DNA of 21,585 bases from Prevotellaceae bacterium UBA4301 (GCA_002395775.1 DGUV01000096.1:1060-22644); one strand, 5' to 3'; counted from the first letter of the stretch, positions 1 through 7,837 are shown. Notes: generated from the sequence alone by a model not told the origin. A program made the numbers and translations.

Positions 1-37
1 GATGGTTCGCACCATCAAGTACTTCGCAGAGCTCTAA
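1..37 (+). CDS. C-terminal end of an unidentified protein (partial)
   Basis: The second forward frame is open from the window edge and reads MVRTIKYFAEL followed by TAA at 35-37. A strong hairpin terminator follows 26 bp later, which fits a true gene end. Only 11 residues are visible and I do not recognise the family. The Met at base 2 is probably internal rather than the start. Confidence 0.55.
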   Translation, partial: MVRTIKYFAEL

Positions 38-63
38 TCGAAGAACTCTCTGAGAGTATATAA

Positions 64-100
64 AAAAGAGGTGTTGCTCGATGCAGCACCTCTTTTCTTT
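64..100. terminator. Bidirectional intrinsic terminator
   Basis: A stem of about 14 bp (arms 64-77 and 83-96, one G-U pair, 5-nt loop) is followed by TTTTCTTTT on the plus strand and by TTTTTTATA on the minus strand. It lies between the upstream plus-strand gene end (37) and the minus-strand operon end (133). It probably terminates both convergent units. Confidence 0.85.
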
Positions 101-132
101 TGTCTTGTTCGGACTTTAAATACCTATATATA

Positions 133-1074
133 TTAAGGTATGATGAAGTTGACAAATTCTTGCTTTACGTTCACTTCCATAGGGCACTTGACATTGTTTA
201 GCACTTGTCCGTCAACACTCACACATGACCGCCCAATCTCCTCGATGCGAATGCGCTGGCGCGAGCGGTAGGGGCGCACATTGCGGTGAGTGAGGAATTT
301 GCCTGTCAGCAACATGTACATGCCGGCCACCAATTGCGAAATGGCAGGGTGGGAGACTGTGGTTACATCCAGCATGCCGTTGTAGGGGACTGCGTTGGGG
401 GTGAGGCCATAGGCATGGGCATTGCCCACGCAGATGTTCATGAAATGTCCATCGATGGTCTCGTGGTTGACGACGAATCGCGCCTTGTGCTCCATGCGAT
501 GGAAGAGCATGATGAGGAAACTGCTCAGATAGCTCAGTGACGACAATCCCCAGAAGCGATAGGTCTTGTGGCGGATGTTCATGATGCTTGCCACAAGGCC
601 GATGTTGAGGCAGTTGAGGAAGTAGTGGGTGTGGCCATTTTCATTGAGTATCCCCACGTCCACCTGTCGCGTACGTCGCCTGATAATGGTGTCCACGGCC
701 TCGATAGGGTCGTCTTCGTCAATCCCCCAGAACTTGGCATAGTCATTGCCGTGGCCGTTGGGGATGATGCCGAGTGTTACGGATTTGGCTATCTCGGGAC
801 CCGTTGACAGCACGCCCTGCAACGTGCGATTCAGTGCTCCGTCGCCACCGACTATGATGATGGTGTTGTAGCCGTTTTTGGCCAGCATGGCACCAAGGCG
901 TTCCTCCGAGCCCCTTCCTTCGCTTTGGATGAAATCGTATTCAATGTGCTGCTCCTTTAGGTAGCGACGAATCTTCTCCCAGCGTTTGTGCGTGCGTAGC
1001 ACACCACTCTTAGGACTGTATATTATGCCCCATCTTTCTTGTGTGTCAAGTGCGGTTTCGCTTCTGCTTTCCAT
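133..1074 (-). CDS. YegS/DagK-family lipid (diacylglycerol) kinase
   Basis: This 313-residue protein belongs to the diacylglycerol kinase catalytic-domain family (YegS/BmrU/DgkB type), which phosphorylates diacylglycerol or related lipids with ATP at the inner membrane face. The nucleotide-binding glycine motif VGGDGALN is at about residues 75-82; the usual T/S after GGDG is Ala here. The second conserved motif, IIPNGHGNDYA, is at about 103-113. The C-terminal half is the beta-sandwich lipid-binding region (HYFLNCLNIGL, VDGQVLN). The length is normal for the family. The ATG at 1074 lies inside miaA, giving a 52-bp overlap. No in-frame ATG, GTG or TTG was seen between it and the conserved WGIIYSPKSG block, so the overlap seems real. 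It is the last gene of the crp-miaA-dagK unit. The lipid substrate cannot be read from the sequence. Confidence 0.9.
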   Translation of the reverse strand: MESRSETALDTQERWGIIYSPKSGVLRTHKRWEKIRRYLKEQHIEYDFIQSEGRGSEERLGAMLAKNGYNTIIIVGGDGALNRTLQGVLSTGPEIAKSVTLGIIPNGHGNDYAKFWGIDEDDPIEAVDTIIRRRTRQVDVGILNENGHTHYFLNCLNIGLVASIMNIRHKTYRFWGLSSLSYLSSFLIMLFHRMEHKARFVVNHETIDGHFMNICVGNAHAYGLTPNAVPYNGMLDVTTVSHPAISQLVAGMYMLLTGKFLTHRNVRPYRSRQRIRIEEIGRSCVSVDGQVLNNVKCPMEVNVKQEFVNFIIP

Positions 1075-1814
1075 AGGCTTATGATTTCGTTAATCTTATC
1101 TTCCATAGGCAATGTGGCGTCTATCCAATGAATGGGTATTCCACGTCGCTCCTCCATTCCTCGGAACCACGTCATTTGTCTTTTTGCAAACTGGTGGATG
1201 GCAATCTCCAGTTGGGCAAACATTTCCTCGTAGTTTAGTTTGCCTGTGAGGTAGAGGGTGACATATTTGTATTCAAGCCCATATCGGATGAGCCGCTCGG
1301 CAGGGAGTCGCTTCAGTAGTTCCTCCACCTCTTCAATCATCCCGTTCTCCAAGCGTTCCTTAAGGCGTTTCGTGATTTTTGCCCTTCGCAATTCTCTGTC
1401 GATGCGCAGGCCGATGGTAAGGCTTTTGCGGTCGGGAAAGCGCACCGGGCCAAGTTCAAAGCTTTTGAGCACCGACTCGATGTAGAGTCCCGTCCCACCA
1501 CACATGACAGGGATGCGATGGCGAGCCGTGATGTCCATGAAGGCGTTTTGGAATGCACATTGGAACTCATAGACGTTGAATCTGTAGCCAGCCTCTGCAA
1601 TGTCGATGATGTGGTAGGGCACCTGTTCGCCATCAACGATGTAGTCTTCAAGGTCTTTTCCGCTTCCTATGGTCATTCCGCGGTACACCATGCGGCTGTC
1701 GGCACTGATGACCTCACCGCCAATTTGGTGGCAGAGTTGGGCAGCAAGAGGTGTCTTCCCACAGGCCGTTGGCCCGAGTATGGTAATCAGTTCATAGTTG
1801 TTCATAGCTGTCAT
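1023..1814 (-). CDS. miaA: tRNA dimethylallyltransferase, compact MiaA-like
   Basis: MiaA transfers dimethylallyl to A37 of tRNAs reading UNN codons. The P-loop GPTACGKT (about residues 14-21) and the ISADSRMVYRGMTIGSGKD block match the family, as does the C-terminal block with HQFAKRQMTWFRGMEER. At 263 residues it is short: usual MiaA proteins are about 300-316. The missing part is central. The chain runs from CGGTGLYIESVLKSFELGPV almost directly to IDRELRRAKITKRLKERL, without the conserved P-x-R-x-x-RALE segment and most of the helical insertion that grips the anticodon loop. The frame is intact, so this is an in-frame loss or a compact subfamily, not a frameshift. Bacteroidales often carry two MiaA paralogues, and this resembles the GSGKDLxDY-type one. 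The start codon overlaps the Crp stop as ATGA; an alternative Met lies three codons in. Confidence 0.85.
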   Translation of the reverse strand: MTAMNNYELITILGPTACGKTPLAAQLCHQIGGEVISADSRMVYRGMTIGSGKDLEDYIVDGEQVPYHIIDIAEAGYRFNVYEFQCAFQNAFMDITARHRIPVMCGGTGLYIESVLKSFELGPVRFPDRKSLTIGLRIDRELRRAKITKRLKERLENGMIEEVEELLKRLPAERLIRYGLEYKYVTLYLTGKLNYEEMFAQLEIAIHQFAKRQMTWFRGMEERRGIPIHWIDATLPMEDKINEIISLWKAEAKPHLTHKKDGA

Positions 1815-2512
1815 CCCATGCGCGAGATTTTCTCCAGTTCAGGCTCGTTGATGAGTTTTATTTTTTTCCCGTCGATGGCTACCAGGCGTTCGCTTGCAAA
1901 GCCGCTTAATGTGCGAATGGCATTGCTGGTGGTCATGTTCGACAGGTTGGCAAGATCTTCCCGGCTGAGATAGATGCTCAGTGTGCATCCATCTTCTTCC
2001 AAGCCATAACTGTCGCGAAGGAATAAAAGCGATTCGGCCAGGCGTCCGCGAATGTGCTTCTGCGTGAGGTTGACAGTGCGCTCGTCCGACATCCCCAGCA
2101 GTTTCGCCAGGCTCTGTATGAAGAACCATGCCAGTTCGTTGTTGCTCTTAATGAAGTTTACGATGAGTTCCAAGGGTATCTTTGCCACAAGCGAGGACTC
2201 AAATGCGGCAGCTGTAGTAAGGAAATCCTCGCCTGAGAGATAAGCGCGATATCCGAAGTATTCAACGGGTTTGTAGAGTCGCATGGTCTGAGAGCGATGG
2301 CCCACTCCTTCCTTATACACCTTCACCTTGCCGGAAATCAGACATAGCAGTTGATCGGGGCGTTCGCCCTCGTGGTAGATGACTTCGTTTTTCTTGTACT
2401 CCTGCAAGGTGATGGAGGCCTTGATTTGTTGCTTCTGGTCATCAGTCAGATGACAACAGAGGTCGGAGAGTTTCTCCATCACCTCGTTTCTTAAATCTTG
2501 CTTCTTGGCCAT
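1811..2512 (-). CDS. Crp/Fnr-family transcription regulator
   Basis: This is a 233-residue protein with an N-terminal cyclic-nucleotide-binding-like beta-roll (about 25-140, including the IYHEGERPDQLLCLISGKVKVYKEG type pattern). A long dimerisation helix follows, then a C-terminal winged helix-turn-helix (about 172-220, with LSREDLANLSNMTTSNAIRT as the HTH). There is no cysteine cluster of the Fnr iron-sulfur type. Whether it binds cAMP or another effector cannot be told. It is the first gene of the minus-strand unit and has its own Bacteroidota-type promoter. It is translationally linked to miaA by an ATGA overlap. It is also divergent from the glucan operon and shares a 166-bp intergenic region with it, so control of that operon is possible but unproven. 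Confidence 0.9.
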   Translation of the reverse strand: MAKKQDLRNEVMEKLSDLCCHLTDDQKQQIKASITLQEYKKNEVIYHEGERPDQLLCLISGKVKVYKEGVGHRSQTMRLYKPVEYFGYRAYLSGEDFLTTAAAFESSLVAKIPLELIVNFIKSNNELAWFFIQSLAKLLGMSDERTVNLTQKHIRGRLAESLLFLRDSYGLEEDGCTLSIYLSREDLANLSNMTTSNAIRTLSGFASERLVAIDGKKIKLINEPELEKISRMG

Positions 2513-2546
2513 TGTGCTATGTCCGTGAAAAATATGTTTTACGACA

Positions 2547-2577
2547 CAAAAATAGCAGTTTTTGAGCGACTGAACAA
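2547..2577 (-). promoter_or_regulatory. Bacteroidota-type promoter for the crp-miaA-dagK unit
   Basis: Read on the minus strand, TATTTTTG (2547-2554) matches the -7 consensus TAnnTTTG. TTG (2575-2577) lies 20 bp upstream as a -33 element. The box is about 35 bp before the regulator's ATG. Confidence 0.65.
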
Positions 2578-2604
2578 GAAAAAAGTGAAATTAATTGCAG
2601 AATC

Positions 2605-2636
2605 TTTTCTCCATTGAAGATTTTTCAGTAAATTTG
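2605..2636 (+). promoter_or_regulatory. Bacteroidota-type promoter for the glucan operon
   Basis: TAAATTTG (2629-2636) matches TAnnTTTG and lies 42 bp before the ATG at 2679. The upstream element is weak: TTTT at 2605-2608 has the right 20-bp spacing but is not TTTG. The weak -33 may mean an activator is needed, and the divergent Crp-family protein is one candidate. Confidence 0.55.
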
Positions 2637-2678
2637 AGTGTTCGTAAATCCATAGAAAACACAAAAACATAATCAATT

Positions 2679-4625
2679 ATGAGTTATTTACGCTTTGACA
2701 AGACTCTGATGACGAACCTACAAGAATCTCTGCCCAAGGAGATTCTTCGTTCGAATCGTAGCGGAGCCTACTCGTGTACAACCTTGGTGGACTGTAACAC
2801 GAGAAAGTACCATGGCTTGTTGGTTGTGCCTGTGCCTGAGTTGGACGACGAGAACCATGTCTTGCTCTCATCGTTGGATGCAACGGTGATTCAGCATGGA
2901 GCGGAGTTCAACCTTGGTCTGCACAAGTACAATGGCGACAATTTCGCTCCTCGTGGCCATAAGTACATCCGAGAGTTTGACAGCCTGCAGGTGCCCACCA
3001 CGGTTTATCGTGTCGGTGGCGTTCTGCTGCGTCGTGAGATGGTGTTCCAGCACTTTGAGAATCGTCTCATCATTCGTTACACCCTGCTCGATGCCCATAG
3101 TGAGACGACCTTGCGTCTACGGCCTTTCCTGGCTTTCCGAAGTGTTCGTGAGTACACTCACGAAAACAGTCGCGCCAGTCGTGACTACTATGATGTGGAG
3201 AATGGTATCAAGACTTGCTTGTACCCTGGATATCCTGACCTCTACATGCAAATCAACAAGGAAAACAAGTTCGTGTTCCAGCCCGACTGGTATCGGGGTG
3301 TGGAGTATCCCAAGGAGCAAGAACGGGGCTATGCAACGAATGAAGACCTCTATGTGCCTGGTTACTTTGAGTTCAACATCAAGAATGGCGAGAGCGTAGT
3401 CTTTAGTGCGGGGTTGTCGGAAGTGAAGACCGACACACTTGCTCAGTTGGCTGATTTTGAGGTGAATGTACGTACACCTCGTGACAATTTCTACAACAAT
3501 CTGGTCAACAGTGCCCATCAGTTCATCATCAGTCGCGATGGTGAGAACTATGTGTTGGCTGGCTATCCCTGGTTCAAGTGTCGTGCCCGCGACCTCTTCA
3601 TTTCCCTCCCTGGTCTCACACTGACCAACAATGAGGTGGAGAAGTTTGAAATTGTGATGAAGACCGCCGAGAAGGCCATTCGTAATTTCATCGGGGGCGA
3701 GCCCATCGGAGTGAAGATTTATGAGATGGAACAACCCGATGTCTTGCTTTGGGCCGTCTGGTGCATCCAGCAGTATGGCAAGATTGTGGGTTTGCAGAAG
3801 TGCGTAGAGAAGTACGGGGCGCTGGTTCGCGAAATAATGGAATGGATTCGTGCGGACAAGCATCCTGGTCTTGAACTTCACAACAATGGTCTCATCTATG
3901 CTCCTGGGGGCAAGGATAAGGCCATTACATGGATGAACAGTTCGTCGTATGGTCGTCCTATCGTGCCTCGAACAGGTTATATCGTGGAGTTCAATGCACT
4001 GTGGTACAATGCCTTGATGTTCAGTGCAGAGATTTGCCGACACATGAAGGACGAGAAGGAAGCACTTCCTCTCGAAGGCTTAGCTACAAAGGCAGGCAAG
4101 AGCTTCGTCGATATGTTCCTCAACGAACATGGCTATCTGCTCGACTATGTTGATGGCAACATGATGTCATGGGAGGTTCGTCCCAACATGGTGTTTGCCG
4201 TAGCCTTCGACTATAGTCCTTTGGATGCCAAACAGAAAAAGTCGATTCTCGACTTCTGTACGAAGGAATTGCTGACTCCCAAGGGCTTGCGCTCGCTCAG
4301 TCCCAAGAGTGGAGCCTACAATCCCATGTATGTAGGGCCGCAGACACAGCGCGACTATGCCTACCATCAGGGCACTGCTTGGCCATGGTTGGCAGGCTTC
4401 TACATGGAGGCCTGTCTGCGCGTGTTTGGTCGCAGTCGTGTTAGTTTCATCGAGCGTCAGCTGGTGGGTTACGAGGAGGAACTCTTCTACCATTGCATAG
4501 GCACCCTTCCCGAACTCTTCGACGGGAATCCTCCGTTCCACGGGCGTGGGGCCATCTCTTTTGCCATGAATGTGGCTGAAATCATGCGTGTCGTGAAGTT
4601 GCTTGATAAGTATAATGAATATTAA
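2679..4625 (+). CDS. Glycogen debranching enzyme, amylo-alpha-1,6-glucosidase (GH133)
   Basis: This 648-residue cytoplasmic protein has the two-part bacterial GDE layout. A beta-rich N-terminal domain (about 15-230, beginning GAYSCTTLVDCNTRKYHGLL) is followed by the C-terminal (alpha/alpha)6 barrel (about 275-645). Barrel landmarks are GYPWFKCRARD, GLIYAPGG, PRTGYIVEFNALWYNAL, AYHQGTAWPWL and LPELFDGNPPFHGRG. It is expected to hydrolyse alpha-1,6 branch points in glycogen. The segment that in many GDEs reads TWMD reads TWMN here, with Asn at residue 420; that Asp is thought to be catalytic in homologues. The gene heads an operon with a GT4-like transferase (18-bp gap) and a GH57 enzyme, a set found together in Bacteroides and Prevotella genomes. 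There is no signal peptide, so the substrate is internal storage glucan. Confidence 0.93.
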   Translation: MSYLRFDKTLMTNLQESLPKEILRSNRSGAYSCTTLVDCNTRKYHGLLVVPVPELDDENHVLLSSLDATVIQHGAEFNLGLHKYNGDNFAPRGHKYIREFDSLQVPTTVYRVGGVLLRREMVFQHFENRLIIRYTLLDAHSETTLRLRPFLAFRSVREYTHENSRASRDYYDVENGIKTCLYPGYPDLYMQINKENKFVFQPDWYRGVEYPKEQERGYATNEDLYVPGYFEFNIKNGESVVFSAGLSEVKTDTLAQLADFEVNVRTPRDNFYNNLVNSAHQFIISRDGENYVLAGYPWFKCRARDLFISLPGLTLTNNEVEKFEIVMKTAEKAIRNFIGGEPIGVKIYEMEQPDVLLWAVWCIQQYGKIVGLQKCVEKYGALVREIMEWIRADKHPGLELHNNGLIYAPGGKDKAITWMNSSSYGRPIVPRTGYIVEFNALWYNALMFSAEICRHMKDEKEALPLEGLATKAGKSFVDMFLNEHGYLLDYVDGNMMSWEVRPNMVFAVAFDYSPLDAKQKKSILDFCTKELLTPKGLRSLSPKSGAYNPMYVGPQTQRDYAYHQGTAWPWLAGFYMEACLRVFGRSRVSFIERQLVGYEEELFYHCIGTLPELFDGNPPFHGRGAISFAMNVAEIMRVVKLLDKYNEY

Positions 4626-4630
4626 AGAAA

Positions 4631-4635
4631 GGAGG
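4631..4635 (+). promoter_or_regulatory. Strong Shine-Dalgarno GGAGG before the glycosyltransferase
   Basis: GGAGG sits 8 nt before the ATG at 4644. Shine-Dalgarno sites are uncommon in Bacteroidota and absent before most genes here. It supports the start at 4644. Confidence 0.6.
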
Positions 4636-4643
4636 CCATCAAT

Positions 4644-5933
4644 ATGAAAGTTTTAATGTTCGGATGGGAATTCCCTCCTAAAATTTATGGCGGACTGGCA
4701 GTCGCCAGTTATGGCATCACTAAGGGCTTGAGTGTTCAAGACGATGTGGAAACCACGTTCTGCCTGCCCAAGCCTACGGGCGAGGAGGAGAAGTTCCTCA
4801 AAATTATCAATATGAGTCAGGTGCCCGTGGTTTGGCGCGATGTGCAATATGACAACATCAAGCATCGCTTCGTTGGCCACACGGCTGAGGACTATTATCG
4901 TTTCCGCGACCATTTGTATGCCGATTTCAATTATCTGCAGGGGCTTGACGACCTTGGGTGCATTGGTTTTGCAGGTGGCTATCCTGGTAACCTGCATGAG
5001 GAAATCAACAACTTCAGTATCATTGCCGGTGTGCTGGCCCGCTCAGAGCAGTTTGATGTGATTCACGCCCACGACTGGCTAACTTATCCGGCTGGCGTTC
5101 ATGCCAAGATGGTCAGTGGCAAACCCCTCTGTATCCATGTCCATGCCACTGATTTCGACCGTTCGCGCGGAAAGGTCAATCCCACGGTATATTCGATTGA
5201 GAAGAACGGAATGGACCATGCTGACTGCATCATGTGCGTCAGCGAACTGACTCGCCAAACAGTCATCAACCAGTATCATCAGGATCCTCGCAAGTGCGTG
5301 GCCATGCACAATGCTGTCTATCCGCTGAGTGAGGAATATCAGGCCATCGAGCCACACAAGAATCCGAAGGAGAAAGTTGTTACCTATCTGGGTCGCATCA
5401 CTATGCAGAAGGGTCCCGAGTACTTCATTGAGGCCGCCAAGCGCGTGCTGAACCGAAGCCACAACATCCGCTTCTGTTTTGCCGGATCTGGCGATATGAT
5501 GAATGCCATGATTGAACTGGCTGCTGCCTACGGTATTGCCGACCGTTGTCACTTCCCTGGTTTCCAGCGTGGCAAGCAGGTGTACGAGTGCTACAAGAAT
5601 TCTGATGTCTTTGTGATGCCTTCGGTCAGCGAGCCCTTTGGTATAGCGCCGCTGGAGGCCATGCAGTGTGGCTGCCCGAGCATCATCTCCAAACAATCGG
5701 GTTGTGGTGAGATTCTCCAGAATGTCATCAAGGTCGATTATTGGGACATCGATGCCATGGCCGATGCCATCTACTCAATTTGCACCAACGAGGCCTTGCA
5801 CAAGTATCTGGCCGAGGAAGGCATGAAGGAGGTTGACGGCATCACCTGGGAGAAGGTGGCATTGCGCATCCGTTCGTGCTACGACCAGCTTGTCAGTCGT
5901 GGCTATTTCGATGTGAACGACTATCATGCATGA
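4644..5933 (+). CDS. Glycosyltransferase, GT4-type, glycogen/starch synthase-like
   Basis: This 429-residue GT-B fold enzyme begins MKVLMFGWEFPPKIYGGL, the glycine-rich N-terminal loop typical of glucan synthases and GT4 enzymes. HAHDWLTYPAG marks the N-terminal Rossmann domain. The C-terminal nucleotide-sugar domain starts near VVTYLGRITMQKGPEYF and contains the EX7E motif EPFGIAPLE (Glu330 and Glu338). The likely role is alpha-1,4-glucan chain building from a nucleotide-glucose donor. It lies between a debranching enzyme and a GH57 enzyme in one operon, which supports a storage-glucan substrate. The exact donor (ADP- or UDP-glucose) and product cannot be read directly. The length is shorter than GT5 GlgA (about 480). 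Confidence 0.87.
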   Translation: MKVLMFGWEFPPKIYGGLAVASYGITKGLSVQDDVETTFCLPKPTGEEEKFLKIINMSQVPVVWRDVQYDNIKHRFVGHTAEDYYRFRDHLYADFNYLQGLDDLGCIGFAGGYPGNLHEEINNFSIIAGVLARSEQFDVIHAHDWLTYPAGVHAKMVSGKPLCIHVHATDFDRSRGKVNPTVYSIEKNGMDHADCIMCVSELTRQTVINQYHQDPRKCVAMHNAVYPLSEEYQAIEPHKNPKEKVVTYLGRITMQKGPEYFIEAAKRVLNRSHNIRFCFAGSGDMMNAMIELAAAYGIADRCHFPGFQRGKQVYECYKNSDVFVMPSVSEPFGIAPLEAMQCGCPSIISKQSGCGEILQNVIKVDYWDIDAMADAIYSICTNEALHKYLAEEGMKEVDGITWEKVALRIRSCYDQLVSRGYFDVNDYHA

Positions 5934-5971
5934 ACAAATTCAAGATTAAAAACTAAAAAAATAAAAGTGAT

Positions 5972-7471
5972 ATGAAAACAATTTGTTTATATTTCGAGAT
6001 TCATCAACCCGTGCATCTCAAGCGTTATCGTTTCTTCGAAATCGGTACCGACCACTACTATTACGACGATTACGAGAACGAGCGCGCCATTACCGAAACT
6101 GCTCAGAAGAGCTATATCCCAGCTTTGACCACCATGTTGGAGATGACCCAGATGTATGGAAAGCAGTTCAAGGTGGCCTTCTCACTCTCAGGTGTGGCTA
6201 TTGAGCTGTTGGAAGTCTATGCTCCCGAGGTCATCGAGCTGCTTCAGCAATTGGCAGAGACGGGTTGCGTCGAGTTCCTTGCCGAGCCTTATAGCCATGG
6301 TCTTTCTTCTTTGGCCAACGAAGAGGTGTTCATCGAAGAGACCAAACGTCAGGCTAAGAAAATCAAGGAAATGTTTGGACACACGCCAAAGGTGTTGCGC
6401 AACTCTTCGCTCATCTATTCCGACGAGATAGGTTCTCTGGCTGGCCGCATGGGCTTCAAGGGTATGATTGCCGAAGGCGCTAAGCACATCCTGGGTTGGA
6501 AGAGTCCCCATTTCCTCTACCATTGTGCCATGGACCCCAGCGTGAAGCTCCTTTTGCGTGATTACAAACTCTCTGATGACATATCCCTTCGCTTCAATGA
6601 TTCGTCGTGGAACGAATACCCCTTGTTTGCTGACAAGTATGTCGATTGGATTGCCCAGCTTCCTGAGGACGAACAGGTTGTTAATATCTTTATGGAACTT
6701 TGCGCCCTCGGCGTCTTCCAGCCTCTTAGCAGCAACATCCTCGAGTTCCTGAAGGCACTGCCCGCAGTGGCCAAGCAACGTGGCATCGTCTTTGCAACGC
6801 CAAGCGAAATCATTGGCAAGACCAAGTCGGTAAGTCCCATGGAAGTGGCATATCCCGTCAGTTGGAACGACGAAGAGCGCGACACCTCCTGCTGGCTTGG
6901 AAATGGCATGCAGCGTGAGGCCTTCAATAAACTCTATCAGGAGGCCGACCGCATCTTGGCATGCAAGGATCGTCGCATCAAGCAGGACTGGGACCGCATC
7001 CAGGCCTCTAACAACTTCCGCTACATGACCACAAAACCCGCTTCTGTTGGCATGTTCCGTGGGTTCTATGATAGTCCTTATGATGCCTTCACCAACTACA
7101 TGAACATCCTCGGCGACTTCATCAAGCGTGTGCAGGACCTCTTCCCCATGGAGGTAGAAAGCGACGAACTCAATGCCTTATACACCACCATCCATAATCA
7201 GGGCGAGGAGATAGCCGTAAAGGACAAGGAAATCAGTCGTCTGCGTGCTCGTCTTGAGAAGTATGAGCCTGCGCCCGATGTGGCAGATCCCGTGAAGAAG
7301 ATTGCCGAAGAACCTAAGAAAGAGGCAAAAAAGGCTCCTGCCAAGAAGGCTGAGAAGAAGACCCCTGCCAAGAAAGCTCCTGCTAAGGCAACCATAGCAG
7401 AGAAAGCTCCTGCTAAGGCAACCATAGCAGAGAAAGCTCCTGCCAAGAAGCCTACAGCAAAGAAGAAGTAA
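5972..7471 (+). CDS. GH57 family glycoside hydrolase (alpha-amylase-like) with lysine-rich tail
   Basis: This is a 499-residue protein with a GH57 catalytic domain. The HQP motif is at residues 11-13. The conserved EFLAEPYSHG block (Glu105 in AEP) is in place. GH57 enzymes hydrolyse or rearrange alpha-1,4-glucans inside the cell, and the two upstream operon genes fit this. After a predicted coiled-coil stretch (about 399-432, EEIAVKDKEISRLRARLEKY), the last 54 residues (446-499) are almost only Lys, Ala, Pro and Glu. This tail resembles histone H1-like or nucleic-acid/polyanion-binding tails and is not part of the catalytic fold. Two exact copies of EKAPAKATIA lie within it, encoded by a 30-bp repeat. 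No signal peptide is present. It is the last gene of the operon and a hairpin terminator follows. Confidence 0.92.
   Translation: MKTICLYFEIHQPVHLKRYRFFEIGTDHYYYDDYENERAITETAQKSYIPALTTMLEMTQMYGKQFKVAFSLSGVAIELLEVYAPEVIELLQQLAETGCVEFLAEPYSHGLSSLANEEVFIEETKRQAKKIKEMFGHTPKVLRNSSLIYSDEIGSLAGRMGFKGMIAEGAKHILGWKSPHFLYHCAMDPSVKLLLRDYKLSDDISLRFNDSSWNEYPLFADKYVDWIAQLPEDEQVVNIFMELCALGVFQPLSSNILEFLKALPAVAKQRGIVFATPSEIIGKTKSVSPMEVAYPVSWNDEERDTSCWLGNGMQREAFNKLYQEADRILACKDRRIKQDWDRIQASNNFRYMTTKPASVGMFRGFYDSPYDAFTNYMNILGDFIKRVQDLFPMEVESDELNALYTTIHNQGEEIAVKDKEISRLRARLEKYEPAPDVADPVKKIAEEPKKEAKKAPAKKAEKKTPAKKAPAKATIAEKAPAKATIAEKAPAKKPTAKKK
7371..7443 (+). repeat. 30-bp tandem repeat inside the GH57 gene
   Basis: The sequence repeats with exact 30-bp period for about 2.4 copies; 7381-7410 and 7411-7440 are identical. 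Each unit encodes the ten residues EKAPAKATIA in frame. Perfect identity, including third codon positions, points to recent duplication. Confidence 0.95.
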
Positions 7472-7493
7472 CTAGCATTCTGTGCAATATAGT

Positions 7494-7532
7494 AAGGCCC
7501 TGCAAGTATTCCTTTCTTGCAGGGTCTTTTTT
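7494..7532 (+). terminator. Intrinsic terminator of the glucan operon
   Basis: CCCTGCAAG (7498-7506) pairs with CTTGCAGGG (7516-7524) around a 9-nt loop, then TCTTTTTT follows. It lies just after the GH57 stop and ends at the convergent regulator gene's stop. Confidence 0.88.
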
Positions 7533-7837
7533 CATTTGACCTCCAAATAAGACTTCAGTGCCTCAATATAGCGGTCGAATGCCTGAAGGCCTGTTGGAGT
7601 GATGCGGCACTTGGTACACGGACGTTTTCCTTTGAATGATTTGGTGACACTGACATATTCCGCAGCAGATAGTTTGTCTAATTGCAGGCTTAGGTTTCCT
7701 GCTGTGGCACCTGTGCGGCCCTTGATGTCAGTGAACTCCATTTCTTCATAGTTCACCAGCAACGACATCACTGCCAGTCGCAGTTCAGAGTGAAGCAGTG
7801 GGTCAAGAGGCTTGAAAGAGTTCCCTTCGTCACTCAT
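7532..7837 (-). CDS. Small winged-helix transcription regulator (HTH_34/MarR-like)
   Basis: This 101-residue protein is a single winged-helix domain. The SELRLAVMSLLVNYEEMEFTDI stretch gives helices 1-2, and the recognition helix is in TGATAGNLSLQLDKLSAAEYV. A basic wing (KSFKGKRPCTKCRITPTG) follows, then a C-terminal dimerisation helix. This pattern matches the small 'winged helix DNA-binding domain' (HTH_34) proteins often encoded with membrane proteins in Bacteroidota. It overlaps the upstream membrane protein gene by 8 bp and is the last gene of a three-gene minus unit, so it probably autoregulates that unit. A Cys pair (C-x2-C in the wing) is visible; metal or redox sensing is possible but unproven. 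Confidence 0.8.
   Translation of the reverse strand: MSDEGNSFKPLDPLLHSELRLAVMSLLVNYEEMEFTDIKGRTGATAGNLSLQLDKLSAAEYVSVTKSFKGKRPCTKCRITPTGLQAFDRYIEALKSYLEVK

Noticed and set aside
3117..4043. Long minus-strand open frame (308 codons) opposite the debranching enzyme
   Set aside because: It is fully inside a well-supported GH133 gene, has no recognisable domain and no promoter. It reflects codon bias of the real strand.
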